Under the pieces are notes generated by a model. The model was not told where the DNA came from. It searched no databases and was given only the letters and a program-made list of their open reading frames with translations. The position numbers and the translations under genes are program-made. From Salarchaeum japonicum (GTDB taxonomy: Archaea; Halobacteriota; Halobacteria; Halobacteriales; Halobacteriaceae), in the NCBI RefSeq assembly GCF_020614395.1, contig NZ_CP085324.1, forward strand, positions 1-64,000: a stretch of 64,000 nucleotides of DNA, in the 5' to 3' direction. Shown in pieces: positions 18,282 through 27,005 of this stretch (position 1 is the first letter of the stretch; each line of letters begins with the position of its first letter).

Positions 18282-19025
18282 TTAGTCGCTCTGGATGCGG
18301 GGGGCGAGCATGTAGGTGACGCTCCCCTGGCCTTCCGCGAGGTCGAAGTGGAGTTTGACCGGGAACTCCTCGCCGAGTTCGGCCGTGATTTCCGCGTCCT
18401 TCGGAATCGCCTTGTTCATGTCCTTGAGGTAGTCGAGGCTGAACAGGCTGTGCGCGGGGCCGACTTCGAGGTCGATGAGGTCGTCCGCGTCGAGTTCGAG
18501 ATGGACGTCGTCCGTGTCGCCCTCCGCGTCCACGTAGAACAGTTCGGACGTGTCGTCCACGCCGAGCGCGATGTGGTCGGAGACCATGTCGGCGGCGCGG
18601 ACGGCGCGGTCGAGGTCGCCGCCCTCGATGACGACGGTCGCGGGGAGGTCGAGGTCGGGGAGGTCGGGTTCCTGCCGGATGCTGTCGGGGTCGATGAGCG
18701 CGAGCGTGTATTCGAGGCCCTCGATCTGAATGTGGAGCTTCCGGGTCTCCTCGTCGAGTTCGAGGTGGATGAGCTGGCCGGCGTCCGCCATTCCGGCGAT
18801 GTCTTCGAGCCGGGAGAGGTTGACGCCGATGAGACCGCCGTCGGCGTCGTACGACTCGAAGGCGTCGCTGGAGAGTTCGAGGTCGACCATGCCGACGTTC
18901 GCGGGGTCGACGGCGCGAATCGCGAGTCCGTCCTCGTTGAGGTGGATCTTACATTCGTCCACCAGCACGCTCACGGCGTCGAGTGTCGTGCGGAGCGTGT
19001 CGGCGCTAATAATCGCCTTGAACAT
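18282..19025 (-). CDS. pcn: DNA polymerase sliding clamp PCNA
   Basis: A 247-residue PCNA that encircles DNA and tethers polymerases, FEN1 and ligase. Residues starting [12 protein letters not shown], the central loop [17 protein letters not shown] (41-57) and the C-terminal [10 protein letters not shown], which forms part of the PIP-box pocket, are all normal. The protein is strongly acidic and has the two-domain length of archaeal PCNA. The ATG at 19025 follows a good TATA element at leaderless spacing; the long in-frame upstream sequence is discounted. Clamp-loader genes rfcB and rfcA are in the same window but not adjacent. Confidence 0.98.
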   Translation of the reverse strand: MFKAIISADTLRTTLDAVSVLVDECKIHLNEDGLAIRAVDPANVGMVDLELSSDAFESYDADGGLIGVNLSRLEDIAGMADAGQLIHLELDEETRKLHIQIEGLEYTLALIDPDSIRQEPDLPDLDLPATVVIEGGDLDRAVRAADMVSDHIALGVDDTSELFYVDAEGDTDDVHLELDADDLIDLEVGPAHSLFSLDYLKDMNKAIPKDAEITAELGEEFPVKLHFDLAEGQGSVTYMLAPRIQSD

Positions 19026-19050
19026 CTTGTCCAGAGGTAGAACGAGGTGA

Positions 19051-19058
19051 CATAAAAA
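19051..19058 (-). promoter_or_regulatory. TATA box of the PCNA gene
   Basis: On the minus strand this AT-rich element reads tttttatg, 26-33 bases upstream of the PCNA ATG at 19025. The spacing fits leaderless transcription. Confidence 0.55.
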
Positions 19059-19139
19059 GGCACACGGTACGCGCGCGTGCGTGAAGCGCGTGACGCGACC
19101 CCGAACCGGCTTTACCGGTGGGCGTCCTACTCGTCGCGT

Positions 19140-19808
19140 ATGGACGCGCGGACGACCCTGAAACTGGCCGGCGGTGCGGTCGGCGCGGCGGCGGGCGCGC
19201 TGGGCGCGTGGACGCTCGCGGACGCCCTGGCGAAGTGGCGGGTGGAGACGCTCGACTACACGCACGTCGCCGACCTCGACGGCGTGGAACTCCGGCGCTA
19301 CCCGGAGACCGTTCGGGTGGAAACCACGGCTCCCTCCGAGCGCGCGGCGTTCCGCCGACTCTATCGCTACATCGACGGCGCGAACGAGGGCGGCGACGCC
19401 GTCGACGCGACCGCGCGCGTCGAGACCGGCGAGCGGGTGGCGATGACGGCCCCAGTCGAGACCGAGGACACGGACGGTGGCGTGACGATGTCGTTCTTCC
19501 TCCCGGCGTCGTACACGCCGGAGACCGCGCCCGAGCCGTCGAACGACGCCGTCTCCCTCGCCGTCGAACCGCCGAAGACGGTCGCGGTGCTGTCGTTCTC
19601 GTGGTGGACGCCCGAATTCCGGGTGCGGCGGAAGCACGCGGAACTGCTCGACGCGCTCGACGCCGCGGACATCGACGCGGTGGGGGAGCCGGCGCTGTGG
19701 CGGTACGACGCGCCGGCGACGCCGCCGTTCCGGCGGACGAACGAGGTCGTCGTCGCGGTCGAGTCCGGGAGCGTCCGCCGGTATCTCGCGGGCGAACGAA
19801 GCACGTAA
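19140..19808 (+). CDS. SOUL family heme-binding-type protein
   Basis: A 222-residue SOUL/HEBP domain protein. The N-terminus contains a hydrophobic helix (about 6-27) that probably anchors it in the membrane. The domain shows [27 protein letters not shown] and VAMTAPVE, the conserved core of the family, and ends with [19 protein letters not shown]. Family members bind heme or related tetrapyrroles in some cases; no axial histidine can be assigned here. The ATG at 19140 is preferred because the membrane helix then follows directly. Neighbours (PCNA divergent, RlmE downstream) give no functional hint. Confidence 0.85.
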   Translation: MDARTTLKLAGGAVGAAAGALGAWTLADALAKWRVETLDYTHVADLDGVELRRYPETVRVETTAPSERAAFRRLYRYIDGANEGGDAVDATARVETGERVAMTAPVETEDTDGGVTMSFFLPASYTPETAPEPSNDAVSLAVEPPKTVAVLSFSWWTPEFRVRRKHAELLDALDAADIDAVGEPALWRYDAPATPPFRRTNEVVVAVESGSVRRYLAGERST

Positions 19809-19832
19809 CCGCTCGCGGGCTCATTTTCGGGT

Positions 19833-20603
19833 ATGAGCGGGAAGGACGAGTACTACAACCGCGCGAAACAGCAGGGGTATCGCGCCCGGTCGGCGTACAA
19901 ACTGAAGCAACTCGACCGGGAGCTGGAGCTCCTGCCGTACGGCGCGACCGTGGTCGATTTGGGGGCCGCACCGGGCGGCTGGATGCAGGTCGCCGCGGAG
20001 GAAGTCGGGTCTGGCGGTCGCGTTGTCGGCGTGGATCTCCAGCGAATCGACGACATCGAGGACGTGCCCGCGGCCGTGGAGACGGTGCGGGGCGACATGA
20101 CCGAGGACGACACGAAGGCGGAGGTGCGGGAGGTCGCGGGCGGCGACGTGGACGTGGTGGTGTCGGACATGGCGCCGAACATGACCGGCGAGTACAACCT
20201 CGACCAGGCGCGCTCCGTCTACCTCGCCCAGCAGGCGCTCGCGACGGCGCGCGACCTCCTCACGCCCGGCGGGCACTTCGCGGTGAAGGTGTTCGAGGGC
20301 CCGGACTTCGACGCGTTCGTGGAGGACGTGGAGGAGTCGTTCAGTTTCGTTCGCGTCACCAGCCCCGACGCCTCCAGAGAGTCCTCCTCCGAGCTGTACG
20401 TCGTCGGGAAGAACTACGTGAACGCGCCCGTCGCGGCCGGCGACACCCTCACCGTCACCGTCGAGGACGAGGGCAAGGAGGGCGACGGCATCGCGTACGT
20501 CGAGGGGTTCACGGTGTTCGTCTCCGGCGCGAGCGAGGGCGACGAACTCGAAGTAGAAATCGAGGACGTGAAGCCGAACTACGCGTTCGCCTCGAAAGTT
20601 TAG
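19833..20603 (+). CDS. rlmE: 23S rRNA 2'-O-methyltransferase RlmE with TRAM domain
   Basis: A 256-residue FtsJ/RrmJ-family enzyme that methylates the ribose of the A-loop uridine in 23S rRNA. The catalytic K-D-K-E set is visible: K23 in RSAYKL, the aspartate in VVSDMAPNMTG, the lysine in HFAVKVFEG and the glutamate in SSELYVVGK. The SAM motif is DLGAAPGGW (42-50). As in other archaea, a C-terminal TRAM domain (about 199-256) is fused for RNA binding. It starts 24 bases after the SOUL gene, possibly cotranscribed, and its stop overlaps the convergent transporter gene by 4 bases. Confidence 0.95.
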   Translation: MSGKDEYYNRAKQQGYRARSAYKLKQLDRELELLPYGATVVDLGAAPGGWMQVAAEEVGSGGRVVGVDLQRIDDIEDVPAAVETVRGDMTEDDTKAEVREVAGGDVDVVVSDMAPNMTGEYNLDQARSVYLAQQALATARDLLTPGGHFAVKVFEGPDFDAFVEDVEESFSFVRVTSPDASRESSSELYVVGKNYVNAPVAAGDTLTVTVEDEGKEGDGIAYVEGFTVFVSGASEGDELEVEIEDVKPNYAFASKV

Positions 20604-21280
20604 CGCCGGAAGTACGCGACCGTTCCGTAGACGAACGGCGTGTCGGCGAGCGCGATGGCGAGTTTCAGGACGTACTGACCGACGATGAGCGACGCGACCA
20701 TCGAGAGTTCGTACGCGCTCCCGACGCCGAGGTACGTCGGCGCGAGGTAGAACGCGACCGTGACGAAGATGACGGTGTCGATGGCCTGACTCGTCGCCGT
20801 GGAGGCGATGTTGCGAAGCCAGAGGTACTTGTTATCCGTGCGGCGGCGGATGGCGTGGAAGACGTAGACGTCCCAGTTCTGGCTCACGACGTACGCGAGC
20901 AGACTGCCGGCGACGATGTTCGCGCTCGACCAGAGCACGCGGCTGAACTCGGCCTGGCCGACGCCGGAGAACGGCGCGATGGGGGCTTCGATGGTCGTCC
21001 AGACGAGCGCGAGCATCACGAGCGTCATCGCGAACCCGACGTTCACGAGCGTTCGCGCGGCGTTCCGGCCGTAGAGTTCGCTGTAGCAGTCGGAGGCGAA
21101 GAACGTGAGCGCGTACGCGAGCGCCGCGCCCGGCATCACGAGCGAACTCCCCGTGACGGGGATGCTGAACGGCAACTGGAACATGAGGAGTTTCGACGCG
21201 GTGAGCTGACTCGTGACGAGCGCGGTCATGAAAATCCCGATGAGGACGACGCGGCCCGTCGCGAGCGCGTCCCTACTCAT
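20600..21280 (-). CDS. Queuosine-precursor transporter family (YhhQ/QPTR)
   Basis: A 226-residue membrane protein with about six helices of the YhhQ/QPTR family, which takes up 7-deazaguanine precursors such as preQ0 or preQ1. Typical elements are SQLTASKL after helix 1, FFASDCYSELYGR and NWDVYVFHAIRRRT. In archaea such bases feed archaeosine at tRNA position 15. It overlaps the upstream ribbon-helix-helix gene by 8 bases, so the two form a tight operon and the small protein may control it. The transport substrate is inferred from family membership. Confidence 0.88.
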   Translation of the reverse strand: MSRDALATGRVVLIGIFMTALVTSQLTASKLLMFQLPFSIPVTGSSLVMPGAALAYALTFFASDCYSELYGRNAARTLVNVGFAMTLVMLALVWTTIEAPIAPFSGVGQAEFSRVLWSSANIVAGSLLAYVVSQNWDVYVFHAIRRRTDNKYLWLRNIASTATSQAIDTVIFVTVAFYLAPTYLGVGSAYELSMVASLIVGQYVLKLAIALADTPFVYGTVAYFRR

Positions 21281-21446
21281 CGTCGAGCCTCCCGTGGCGG
21301 GCGTCGATTTCGTCGAGCTGGTCGAGCGTCTTCCGGATGCAGGCGCGGAGCGCTTCGCTCCGGTTGACGAACTTCCCGTTCTCGCCGACGTGCGCGTCGA
21401 GGTCGTCGAGGAGTTCCTCGGGCACGTCCACGCTTATCTTCGGCAT
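21273..21446 (-). CDS. Ribbon-helix-helix (CopG-like) protein
   Basis: A 57-residue protein starting MPKISVDVPEELLDDLD, a classic RHH DNA-binding fold: a beta strand (PKISVDVP), helix 1 (EELLDDLDAHV), a turn containing GKFVNRSEAL, and helix 2 (ALRACIRKTLDQLDEIDA). NRSEAL is the conserved turn sequence. RHH proteins dimerise to bind operators, so it may regulate its own operon. Its last codons contain the start codon of the queuosine-precursor transporter (8-base overlap). An ATG at 21446 is the only reasonable start. Confidence 0.85.
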   Translation of the reverse strand: MPKISVDVPEELLDDLDAHVGENGKFVNRSEALRACIRKTLDQLDEIDARHGRLDDE

Positions 21447-21470
21447 ACCCGAGTATTCGCAGGGTATTAC

Positions 21471-23672
21471 TTAGGCCGTGCGTTCCGCGGGTGTCGGGCC
21501 GCCGCCGCGTCGGCCGCCGAGCGTCACCACCCAGAGCACGCCGAGGCCGACGAAGTACGCGGCGGAGAGCGGGACGCCGACGATGAGCATCGTGTACACC
21601 GTGTCCGGGGTGAGGAGCGCGCCGAGCGCGAAACTCACGAGCACGGCGACCCGCCAGCGCTCCCGCATGGTGTGGTAGGAGACGATGCCGCCGCCGTGGA
21701 ACAGCGCCATCGAGATGGGGACGTCCATCAGGAGGCCGATGCCGGCGGTGGTGAGGAACACCATCCAGAGGAAGTTGCTGATGCGGTAACTGATGACCAT
21801 GTCCGCGCGGAGCGCGTCCGCGACGAGGTACGTGATGACGTTCGGCGCGACGAACAGGTAGCCGAGCGCGCTCCCGACGGCGAGGCCGCCGAACGCGCCG
21901 CCCGCCCAGACGACGATGGTGCGGCGGTCGCCGGTGAGGATGCCGCGCTCCGCGAGCACCGGCCACGCGTAGTAGACGACGAGCGGGAGGGTGGCGAGGG
22001 CGGCGGCGACGGCGCTCACCTTCGCCTCGAAGACGAGCGCCTCCACGGGGTGGAGGGTGATGGGCCACTGCATCGCGGTCGCGGCGGTACCGGGGTCGGC
22101 GGCGGGGCCGGCGCTGGCGTTGCTCGCGGTGCGAACGTCCGCGGGCAGGCGGCCGATGAAGTCGTCGCGGAGCGTCGCGAGCCCGCCGTAGTAGAGGAAG
22201 CCGAACGAGGCGACGAGCACGCTGAGGAACACCGCGGCGATGCGGAACGCGCGCCCGCGGAGCGCGCCGAGCACGGCGAGGATGTCCTCGTAGTACCCGC
22301 CAACGTCGTCCTCCGTCGTCTCGTCCTCGGTGAACGCGTCCAGCATTCCCGCGGTGCGCTTCGTGATCGTGCCCGCCTCCTCTTCTTCGGCCTCGGCTTC
22401 CGCGGCCTGCTCCTCGCGCTCGTCCGCGGCGTCGTCGAAGCGGTCGAGGATGGCCTGGGCCTTCTCGTCGTCGCCGTCGTCGATGGCGGTGCGGGCGGCG
22501 TCGAGCGCCTCCTCCTCGTCCATCGCCACGAACCGCTCCTCGGGGGCGGCGCGGACGCCCGCGGCGTCCAGCACGTCGAGGTTGAGGTTCTCCGGGCTCG
22601 GAACCTGCCCGCCGTACACTTCGGCTTCCGCGGACGCGGCGCGTTCGATGGCGACGAACACGACGTACGCGAGCGCGCCGACCAGCGCGACCGCGCCGAC
22701 GGCGATACCGACGGGGAGCGGGTCGTACTGGGGGAGGAGGTAGGCCTGCGGGTAGATGGTGCCGGAGAGCGCGTCGTTCACGCGCGTGACGACGCCGTAG
22801 CGGTACGCGCCGTACCCGAGCGCGAACCCGACGACGGCGACGGCGAGCGGGAGGTTCCAGCGCGCGCGGAGGACGCCGGTGACGTCGATGCGTTCGCTCC
22901 CGCGCTTCGCGGTGACGACCAATCGCGTGATGTAGAGGCTGACGCCGTAGAGCAGGCAGAGCGGGAGCGCCCAGAGGATTTGCGTGAAGGGGTCGGGCGG
23001 GGAGAACACCGCGCCGAACGCGAAGATGCCGACGACGGCGTACTTCCACTTATCGCGGAACGTCTCGTACTGGACGACTTCGGCGTACGCGAGCGCGGAC
23101 ATCACGAGCGGGAGTTGCGCCGCGAGACCGAAGGACACCGCGAGCATCAGGATGAACTCCGTCCACATCACGATGGAGTACATCGGCGCGAGACCGGCCT
23201 TCACGGCGTAGTCCGCGAGGAAGTAGAAGACGATGGGGAAGAACAGCCCGTAGGCGTACGCGACGCCGAGCGCGAACAGGAGGACGGCGGCAACGCCGAG
23301 CACGACGAGGTGCCAGACCTTCACCTGCACGTCGGGGAGGATGCCGCGCTCCTTCAGGGGGTCGCGGGCGTGGTAGAAGAGGACGGGGACGGTGGCGAGG
23401 ACGCCCGTTATCAGCCCGATCTTCACCTGCATCAGGATGACGTCGAACGGCGTCTGCGTGATGATGCGGGCCTCGGTGGCGAGGAGGTCCGCGCGGAGTT
23501 CGGGCCAGATGAGGAGGCGCATCGCGAGCACGCCGCCGAGCAGGCCGACGACGAAGAAGACGAACGCGACCTGGAGTTTCTTCTGGAGGGTGCGGAGCGT
23601 GACGCCGACGGTCTCGCGGCCGACGCCGACAGCGCGCGCTGCGTCCTCGCGTACGCCGCCCGAACTACTCAT
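21471..23672 (-). CDS. tatC2: Tat translocase subunit TatC, double-length fusion (TatCt)
   Basis: A 733-residue protein made of two TatC-like domains, a form known from haloarchaea. The first domain (about 20-275) and second (about 480-725) each have roughly six helices and are joined by extra helices and a very acidic, Ala/Glu-rich cytoplasmic linker (about 360-470). TatC recognises the twin-arginine signal and forms the translocon core. Haloarchaea export most secreted proteins by Tat, including the RRE-signal peptidase and RR-lipobox binding protein in this window. The ATG at 23672 gives MSSSGGVREDAAR; in-frame sequence farther upstream is the antisense of tatC1. Divergent from tatC1. Confidence 0.95.
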   Translation of the reverse strand: MSSSGGVREDAARAVGVGRETVGVTLRTLQKKLQVAFVFFVVGLLGGVLAMRLLIWPELRADLLATEARIITQTPFDVILMQVKIGLITGVLATVPVLFYHARDPLKERGILPDVQVKVWHLVVLGVAAVLLFALGVAYAYGLFFPIVFYFLADYAVKAGLAPMYSIVMWTEFILMLAVSFGLAAQLPLVMSALAYAEVVQYETFRDKWKYAVVGIFAFGAVFSPPDPFTQILWALPLCLLYGVSLYITRLVVTAKRGSERIDVTGVLRARWNLPLAVAVVGFALGYGAYRYGVVTRVNDALSGTIYPQAYLLPQYDPLPVGIAVGAVALVGALAYVVFVAIERAASAEAEVYGGQVPSPENLNLDVLDAAGVRAAPEERFVAMDEEEALDAARTAIDDGDDEKAQAILDRFDDAADEREEQAAEAEAEEEEAGTITKRTAGMLDAFTEDETTEDDVGGYYEDILAVLGALRGRAFRIAAVFLSVLVASFGFLYYGGLATLRDDFIGRLPADVRTASNASAGPAADPGTAATAMQWPITLHPVEALVFEAKVSAVAAALATLPLVVYYAWPVLAERGILTGDRRTIVVWAGGAFGGLAVGSALGYLFVAPNVITYLVADALRADMVISYRISNFLWMVFLTTAGIGLLMDVPISMALFHGGGIVSYHTMRERWRVAVLVSFALGALLTPDTVYTMLIVGVPLSAAYFVGLGVLWVVTLGGRRGGGPTPAERTA

Positions 23673-23695
23673 TCCCTTGCGGGTAGCCGACTCCG

Positions 23696-23703
23696 AGTTA
23701 TCA
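23696..23703 (-). promoter_or_regulatory. Probable TATA element of tatC2
   Basis: On the minus strand this reads tgataact, 24-31 bases from the start at 23672. It lies in the 97-base divergent tatC promoter region. Confidence 0.45.
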
Positions 23704-23733
23704 ATCTTCTCGTCTGGGCCACGAAGTAAAAAG

Positions 23734-23741
23734 CCTATAAC
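23734..23741 (+). promoter_or_regulatory. Probable TATA element of tatC1
   Basis: The element cctataac lies 29-36 bases upstream of the ATG at 23770, the spacing of a leaderless or near-leaderless transcript. Confidence 0.5.
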
Positions 23742-23769
23742 GCGGGACGCGCGTATCTCCGCGCAACGA

Positions 23770-24930
23770 ATGGGTGACGGCGAGGACGCGGAGCGCGCCG
23801 ACACCGGGGAGGCCCGGCGGCCCGGCGCGGACGTACCGGTCGGAGACCACGACGAGTCACAGCACCCGAAACCCGACGACGGGAGCAACGCGTCCGCCGA
23901 CACCAGCGGGGAGCGCGAGCCAGACGACGACGCGAACGAGGCGTCCGCGGACGACGTGACGCCCGCGGTGCGGCGGGTCGAACCGACGCCCGCAGTCCGC
24001 CGAGTCGCGCCGACGCCCGCCGTCGAGCGCGTCGAGGACGCGGAGCCGACGCTCGCGGAGCCGGAGCGCCCGCTCGAAGACGAGGCGACGGTGGAGAGCG
24101 ACGAGGCGTTCCCGGACATGCCCGAGGACTCGATGGGCGGCGCGACGCCCGTCGAGCGGAAGAACGAGACGGTCGGGGGCGTCGAGGGCCCGGAGACGGA
24201 CGAGGAACTCCCGCTCGCCGACCACGTCGAGGAGATGATAAAACGCCTCGCCATCGTCGTCGGCGTCGCGGGCCTCGTCAGCATCGCCGTCTGGCCGCTC
24301 GGCGAGGAAGTCATCAACCACCTCTGGTACGCCGTCATCCCCGCGACTCCGCCCGCGCCCACCGGAACCGCGGGCCGCGGCGCACCCCACCTGTACCAGC
24401 CGCTCGAACTCCTCATCACCCAGTTCAAGGTCGCGAGCCTCGCCGGCCTCATCGCCGCCCTCCCCGTGTTCGTCTACCAGACGTACGCGTTCATGCGCCC
24501 CGGCCTCTACCCGAACGAACGCCGATACTACCTCGCCGCCGTCCCGATGAGCCTCGTGCTCGCCGTCCTCGGCCTGACGTTCGCGTACTTCGTCGTCCTC
24601 CCCGCCGTCTTCGGCTACTTCTACAACTACAGCCAGCCCGTCGCCGACATCGCGTTCGCCCTCTCCGACACCTTCAACCTCATCCTCATCCTCATGGGCT
24701 ACCTCGCCGTCGTCTTCCAGATCCCCCTCTTCATCATGCTCGCCATCATGATGGGCATCACGACCCGGCGGTGGCTCGAAAGCCGCCGCCTCCTCTTCTG
24801 GGGCGCGTTCCTCGGCATCTCCTTCCTCTTCACGCCCGACCCCACCGGCGTCGCCCCCATCCTCGTCGCCGTCACCATGGTCGTCCTCTTCGAAGGAACG
24901 CTCGGCGCGCTCCGCTGGACCGGGAACTGA
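23770..24930 (+). CDS. tatC1: Tat translocase subunit TatC, single-length (TatCo)
   Basis: A 386-residue TatC with a single six-helix domain (about 160-380): LPLADHVEEMIKRL before helix 1, the FKVASLAGLIAALPVFVYQ region, MRPGLYPNERRYY and LFTPDPTG are conserved. The N-terminal 150 residues are a very acidic, Asp/Glu/Ala-rich cytoplasmic extension with short repeats of PTPAV(R/E)RV (around residues 78-93), an unusual but haloarchaea-like addition. The ATG at 23770 follows a TATA element. It is divergent from the double tatC2 so both subunits share a control region. No tatA is in the window. Confidence 0.95.
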   Translation: MGDGEDAERADTGEARRPGADVPVGDHDESQHPKPDDGSNASADTSGEREPDDDANEASADDVTPAVRRVEPTPAVRRVAPTPAVERVEDAEPTLAEPERPLEDEATVESDEAFPDMPEDSMGGATPVERKNETVGGVEGPETDEELPLADHVEEMIKRLAIVVGVAGLVSIAVWPLGEEVINHLWYAVIPATPPAPTGTAGRGAPHLYQPLELLITQFKVASLAGLIAALPVFVYQTYAFMRPGLYPNERRYYLAAVPMSLVLAVLGLTFAYFVVLPAVFGYFYNYSQPVADIAFALSDTFNLILILMGYLAVVFQIPLFIMLAIMMGITTRRWLESRRLLFWGAFLGISFLFTPDPTGVAPILVAVTMVVLFEGTLGALRWTGN

Positions 24931-24969
24931 GGTAAGGTTTTTCCGGTGGGGCGAGTAGAGAGTTGTCGA

Positions 24970-26961
24970 ATGGAACTGGAGGACGTGCCGGGCGTCGGCG
25001 CGAAGACGGCGGAGTCGCTCCGCGAGTTGGACGACCCGGAGGGCGCGCTGGAACGCGGGGACGTGGCCGCCGTCGCGAGCGCGCCCGGCATCAGTGAGGG
25101 GCGGGCGGCGCGCGTCGTCCGGGGGGCGATTCGCGCGCGCCACGACGACCCGGGCGGCTTCCTCGCGACCGACCGCGCCCGCGAACTCTACGAGGACGCG
25201 CTCGCGCTCCTGACGGAGCGCGCGGTGACGAGCTACGGCGAGAAGCGCCTGCGGACGCTGTACCCCTCGCGGAGTCCCGACCGCATCGCGGAGGTCCGGG
25301 AGTTCGTGGATAGGGCGCGTTCGCGGGAGGTCGAAGAGGGCGTGCTGGACGCGCTCGCGGGCGTCGAACCGCTCGCGGAGCCGGAGGGCGTGCGGGTGCG
25401 CGACAGGTGTCTGGCGACGACGGACGCGGAGACGTACAGCGAGGCGCAGGAACTGATTCCGGAGGTGAGCGTGGAAATCGTCGAGGACGCCCGGGGGCTC
25501 GCGGAACTCGCGCGCGGCTACTCGACCGTGGTCGCGCTGGACGAGGCGTTCGCGGGCGTGGACGTGGAGGGCGACGTGCGCGTCGAACCGAACGCCCTCG
25601 AACACCCCGCGGAGGTGGTGCCGGAGCGCGCGCTCGCGTTCTTCGCGGAAAACCGCGACCGCCTGGAGGCCGCGGTCGCGGTGCACCGCCGGAGCAGTCT
25701 CAACCCGCCGCTCGACCTCGACACGCTGGAGGGCGCGCTCTCCCGCCTCGACGCGGACGGGAGCGTCGCCGGCGACGACGAACTCGACCGCCTCACGAAC
25801 GCCGTGGACGACCTCGATGCGGCCGTCTCCACCGCCGAATCGGTGGCGAACGACCGGCTCCGGGAGGCGATTCAGGAGCGGGACGTGACCATCGAGGGGG
25901 CCGATTTGTTGTCGCTCGTGGAGCGCGGCGCGGGCGTGGACTCCCTGCTTTCGCGCGAACTGGCGGACGAGTTCGACGCGGCGGTCGGGGCGGCGCGCGA
26001 CCACCTCGTGGACGCGCTCGACCTGACGGAGGGCGAGGCGAGCATCGCCCGCCAGGTCTTCGCGGACGACCCGACGTTTCCCGTGGAGCGCGAGGAGGAC
26101 GCCGTCTCGCGGCTTCGAGAGGAACTCGCGGCCGCGCGCGACCGGCGGGCCGCGCGGCGGAAACGCGAACTCGCCGCCGACCTCGCGGACGCCCGCGGGG
26201 ACGCGACGGCGCTCGTGCGGGCGGCGCTCGAACTCGACGTGGAACTCGCCGTCGCGCGGTTCTGCGACGACTTCGACTGCGCGACGCCGGAGCGCGCGGG
26301 CGACGGGTTCGACATCGAGGGCGGACGCTCGCCCCTGCTCGACGTTCCCTTCGAGGACGTGGAGCCGGTGGATTACGGCGCGGACGGCGTCGCGCTCCTC
26401 TCCGGCGTGAACTCCGGCGGGAAGACGAGCACGCTCGACCTCGTCGCGACGGTGGTCGTGCTCGCGCACATGGGCCTCCCCGTCCCCGCGGAGTCCGCGC
26501 GCGTGCCAGAAGTCGAGGAACTCCACTACTACGCGAAGTCCCAGGGGACGCTCGACGCGGGCGCGTTCGAAGCCACGCTCCGAGATTTCGGCCGGCTCGC
26601 CACGGGCGCGTCCGAGGCGACGACGCTCGTGCTGGTGGACGAACTCGAATCCATCACGGAACCCGGGGCGTCCGCGAAGATCATCGCGGGCATCCTCGAA
26701 GCGCTCGACGACGCGGGCGCGAGCGGCGTGTTCGTCAGCCACCTCGCGGGCGAGATCCGGGACGCCTGCGGGTTCGACGTGACCGTGGACGGCATCCAAG
26801 CCGTGGGACTGGAGGACGGCGAACTCGTCGTGAACCGCTCGCCCGTGAAGAACCACCTCGCGCGCTCGACCCCCGAACTCATCGTGGAGAAACTCGCGGA
26901 CGGCGACGAGGGAAGCGACCGCGAACGCGCGTTCTACCGGCGCTTACTGGAGAAATTCTAG
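24970..26961 (+). CDS. MutS-family ATPase with N-terminal helix-hairpin-helix domain
   Basis: A 663-residue protein. Residues 1-45 are a helix-hairpin-helix DNA-binding unit (LEDVPGVGAKTAESLREL and a second turn ASAPGISEGRAARV). Residues about 200-410 resemble the MutS core/clamp helices, and the C-terminal ABC-type ATPase has Walker A GVNSGGKTS (479-487) and Walker B LVLVDELES with D557 and E558. MutS mismatch-binding domain I is absent, and there is no Smr nuclease domain, so it is closer to MutS2/MutS5-type proteins acting in recombination than to mismatch repair. The ATG at 24970 is taken since the HhH begins there. orc/cdc6 follows 44 bases later. Confidence 0.85.
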   Translation: MELEDVPGVGAKTAESLRELDDPEGALERGDVAAVASAPGISEGRAARVVRGAIRARHDDPGGFLATDRARELYEDALALLTERAVTSYGEKRLRTLYPSRSPDRIAEVREFVDRARSREVEEGVLDALAGVEPLAEPEGVRVRDRCLATTDAETYSEAQELIPEVSVEIVEDARGLAELARGYSTVVALDEAFAGVDVEGDVRVEPNALEHPAEVVPERALAFFAENRDRLEAAVAVHRRSSLNPPLDLDTLEGALSRLDADGSVAGDDELDRLTNAVDDLDAAVSTAESVANDRLREAIQERDVTIEGADLLSLVERGAGVDSLLSRELADEFDAAVGAARDHLVDALDLTEGEASIARQVFADDPTFPVEREEDAVSRLREELAAARDRRAARRKRELAADLADARGDATALVRAALELDVELAVARFCDDFDCATPERAGDGFDIEGGRSPLLDVPFEDVEPVDYGADGVALLSGVNSGGKTSTLDLVATVVVLAHMGLPVPAESARVPEVEELHYYAKSQGTLDAGAFEATLRDFGRLATGASEATTLVLVDELESITEPGASAKIIAGILEALDDAGASGVFVSHLAGEIRDACGFDVTVDGIQAVGLEDGELVVNRSPVKNHLARSTPELIVEKLADGDEGSDRERAFYRRLLEKF

Positions 26962-27005
26962 GCCCTGCAGTACTGTTAAGTGGACTGCGGCGAATCTCTC
27001 GCGTG

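Noticed and set aside
21471-24452. Extended tatC2 start running into tatC1
   Set aside because: The extra 260 codons are antisense to tatC1. The ATG at 23672 gives the normal TatCt start and sits after a TATA element.
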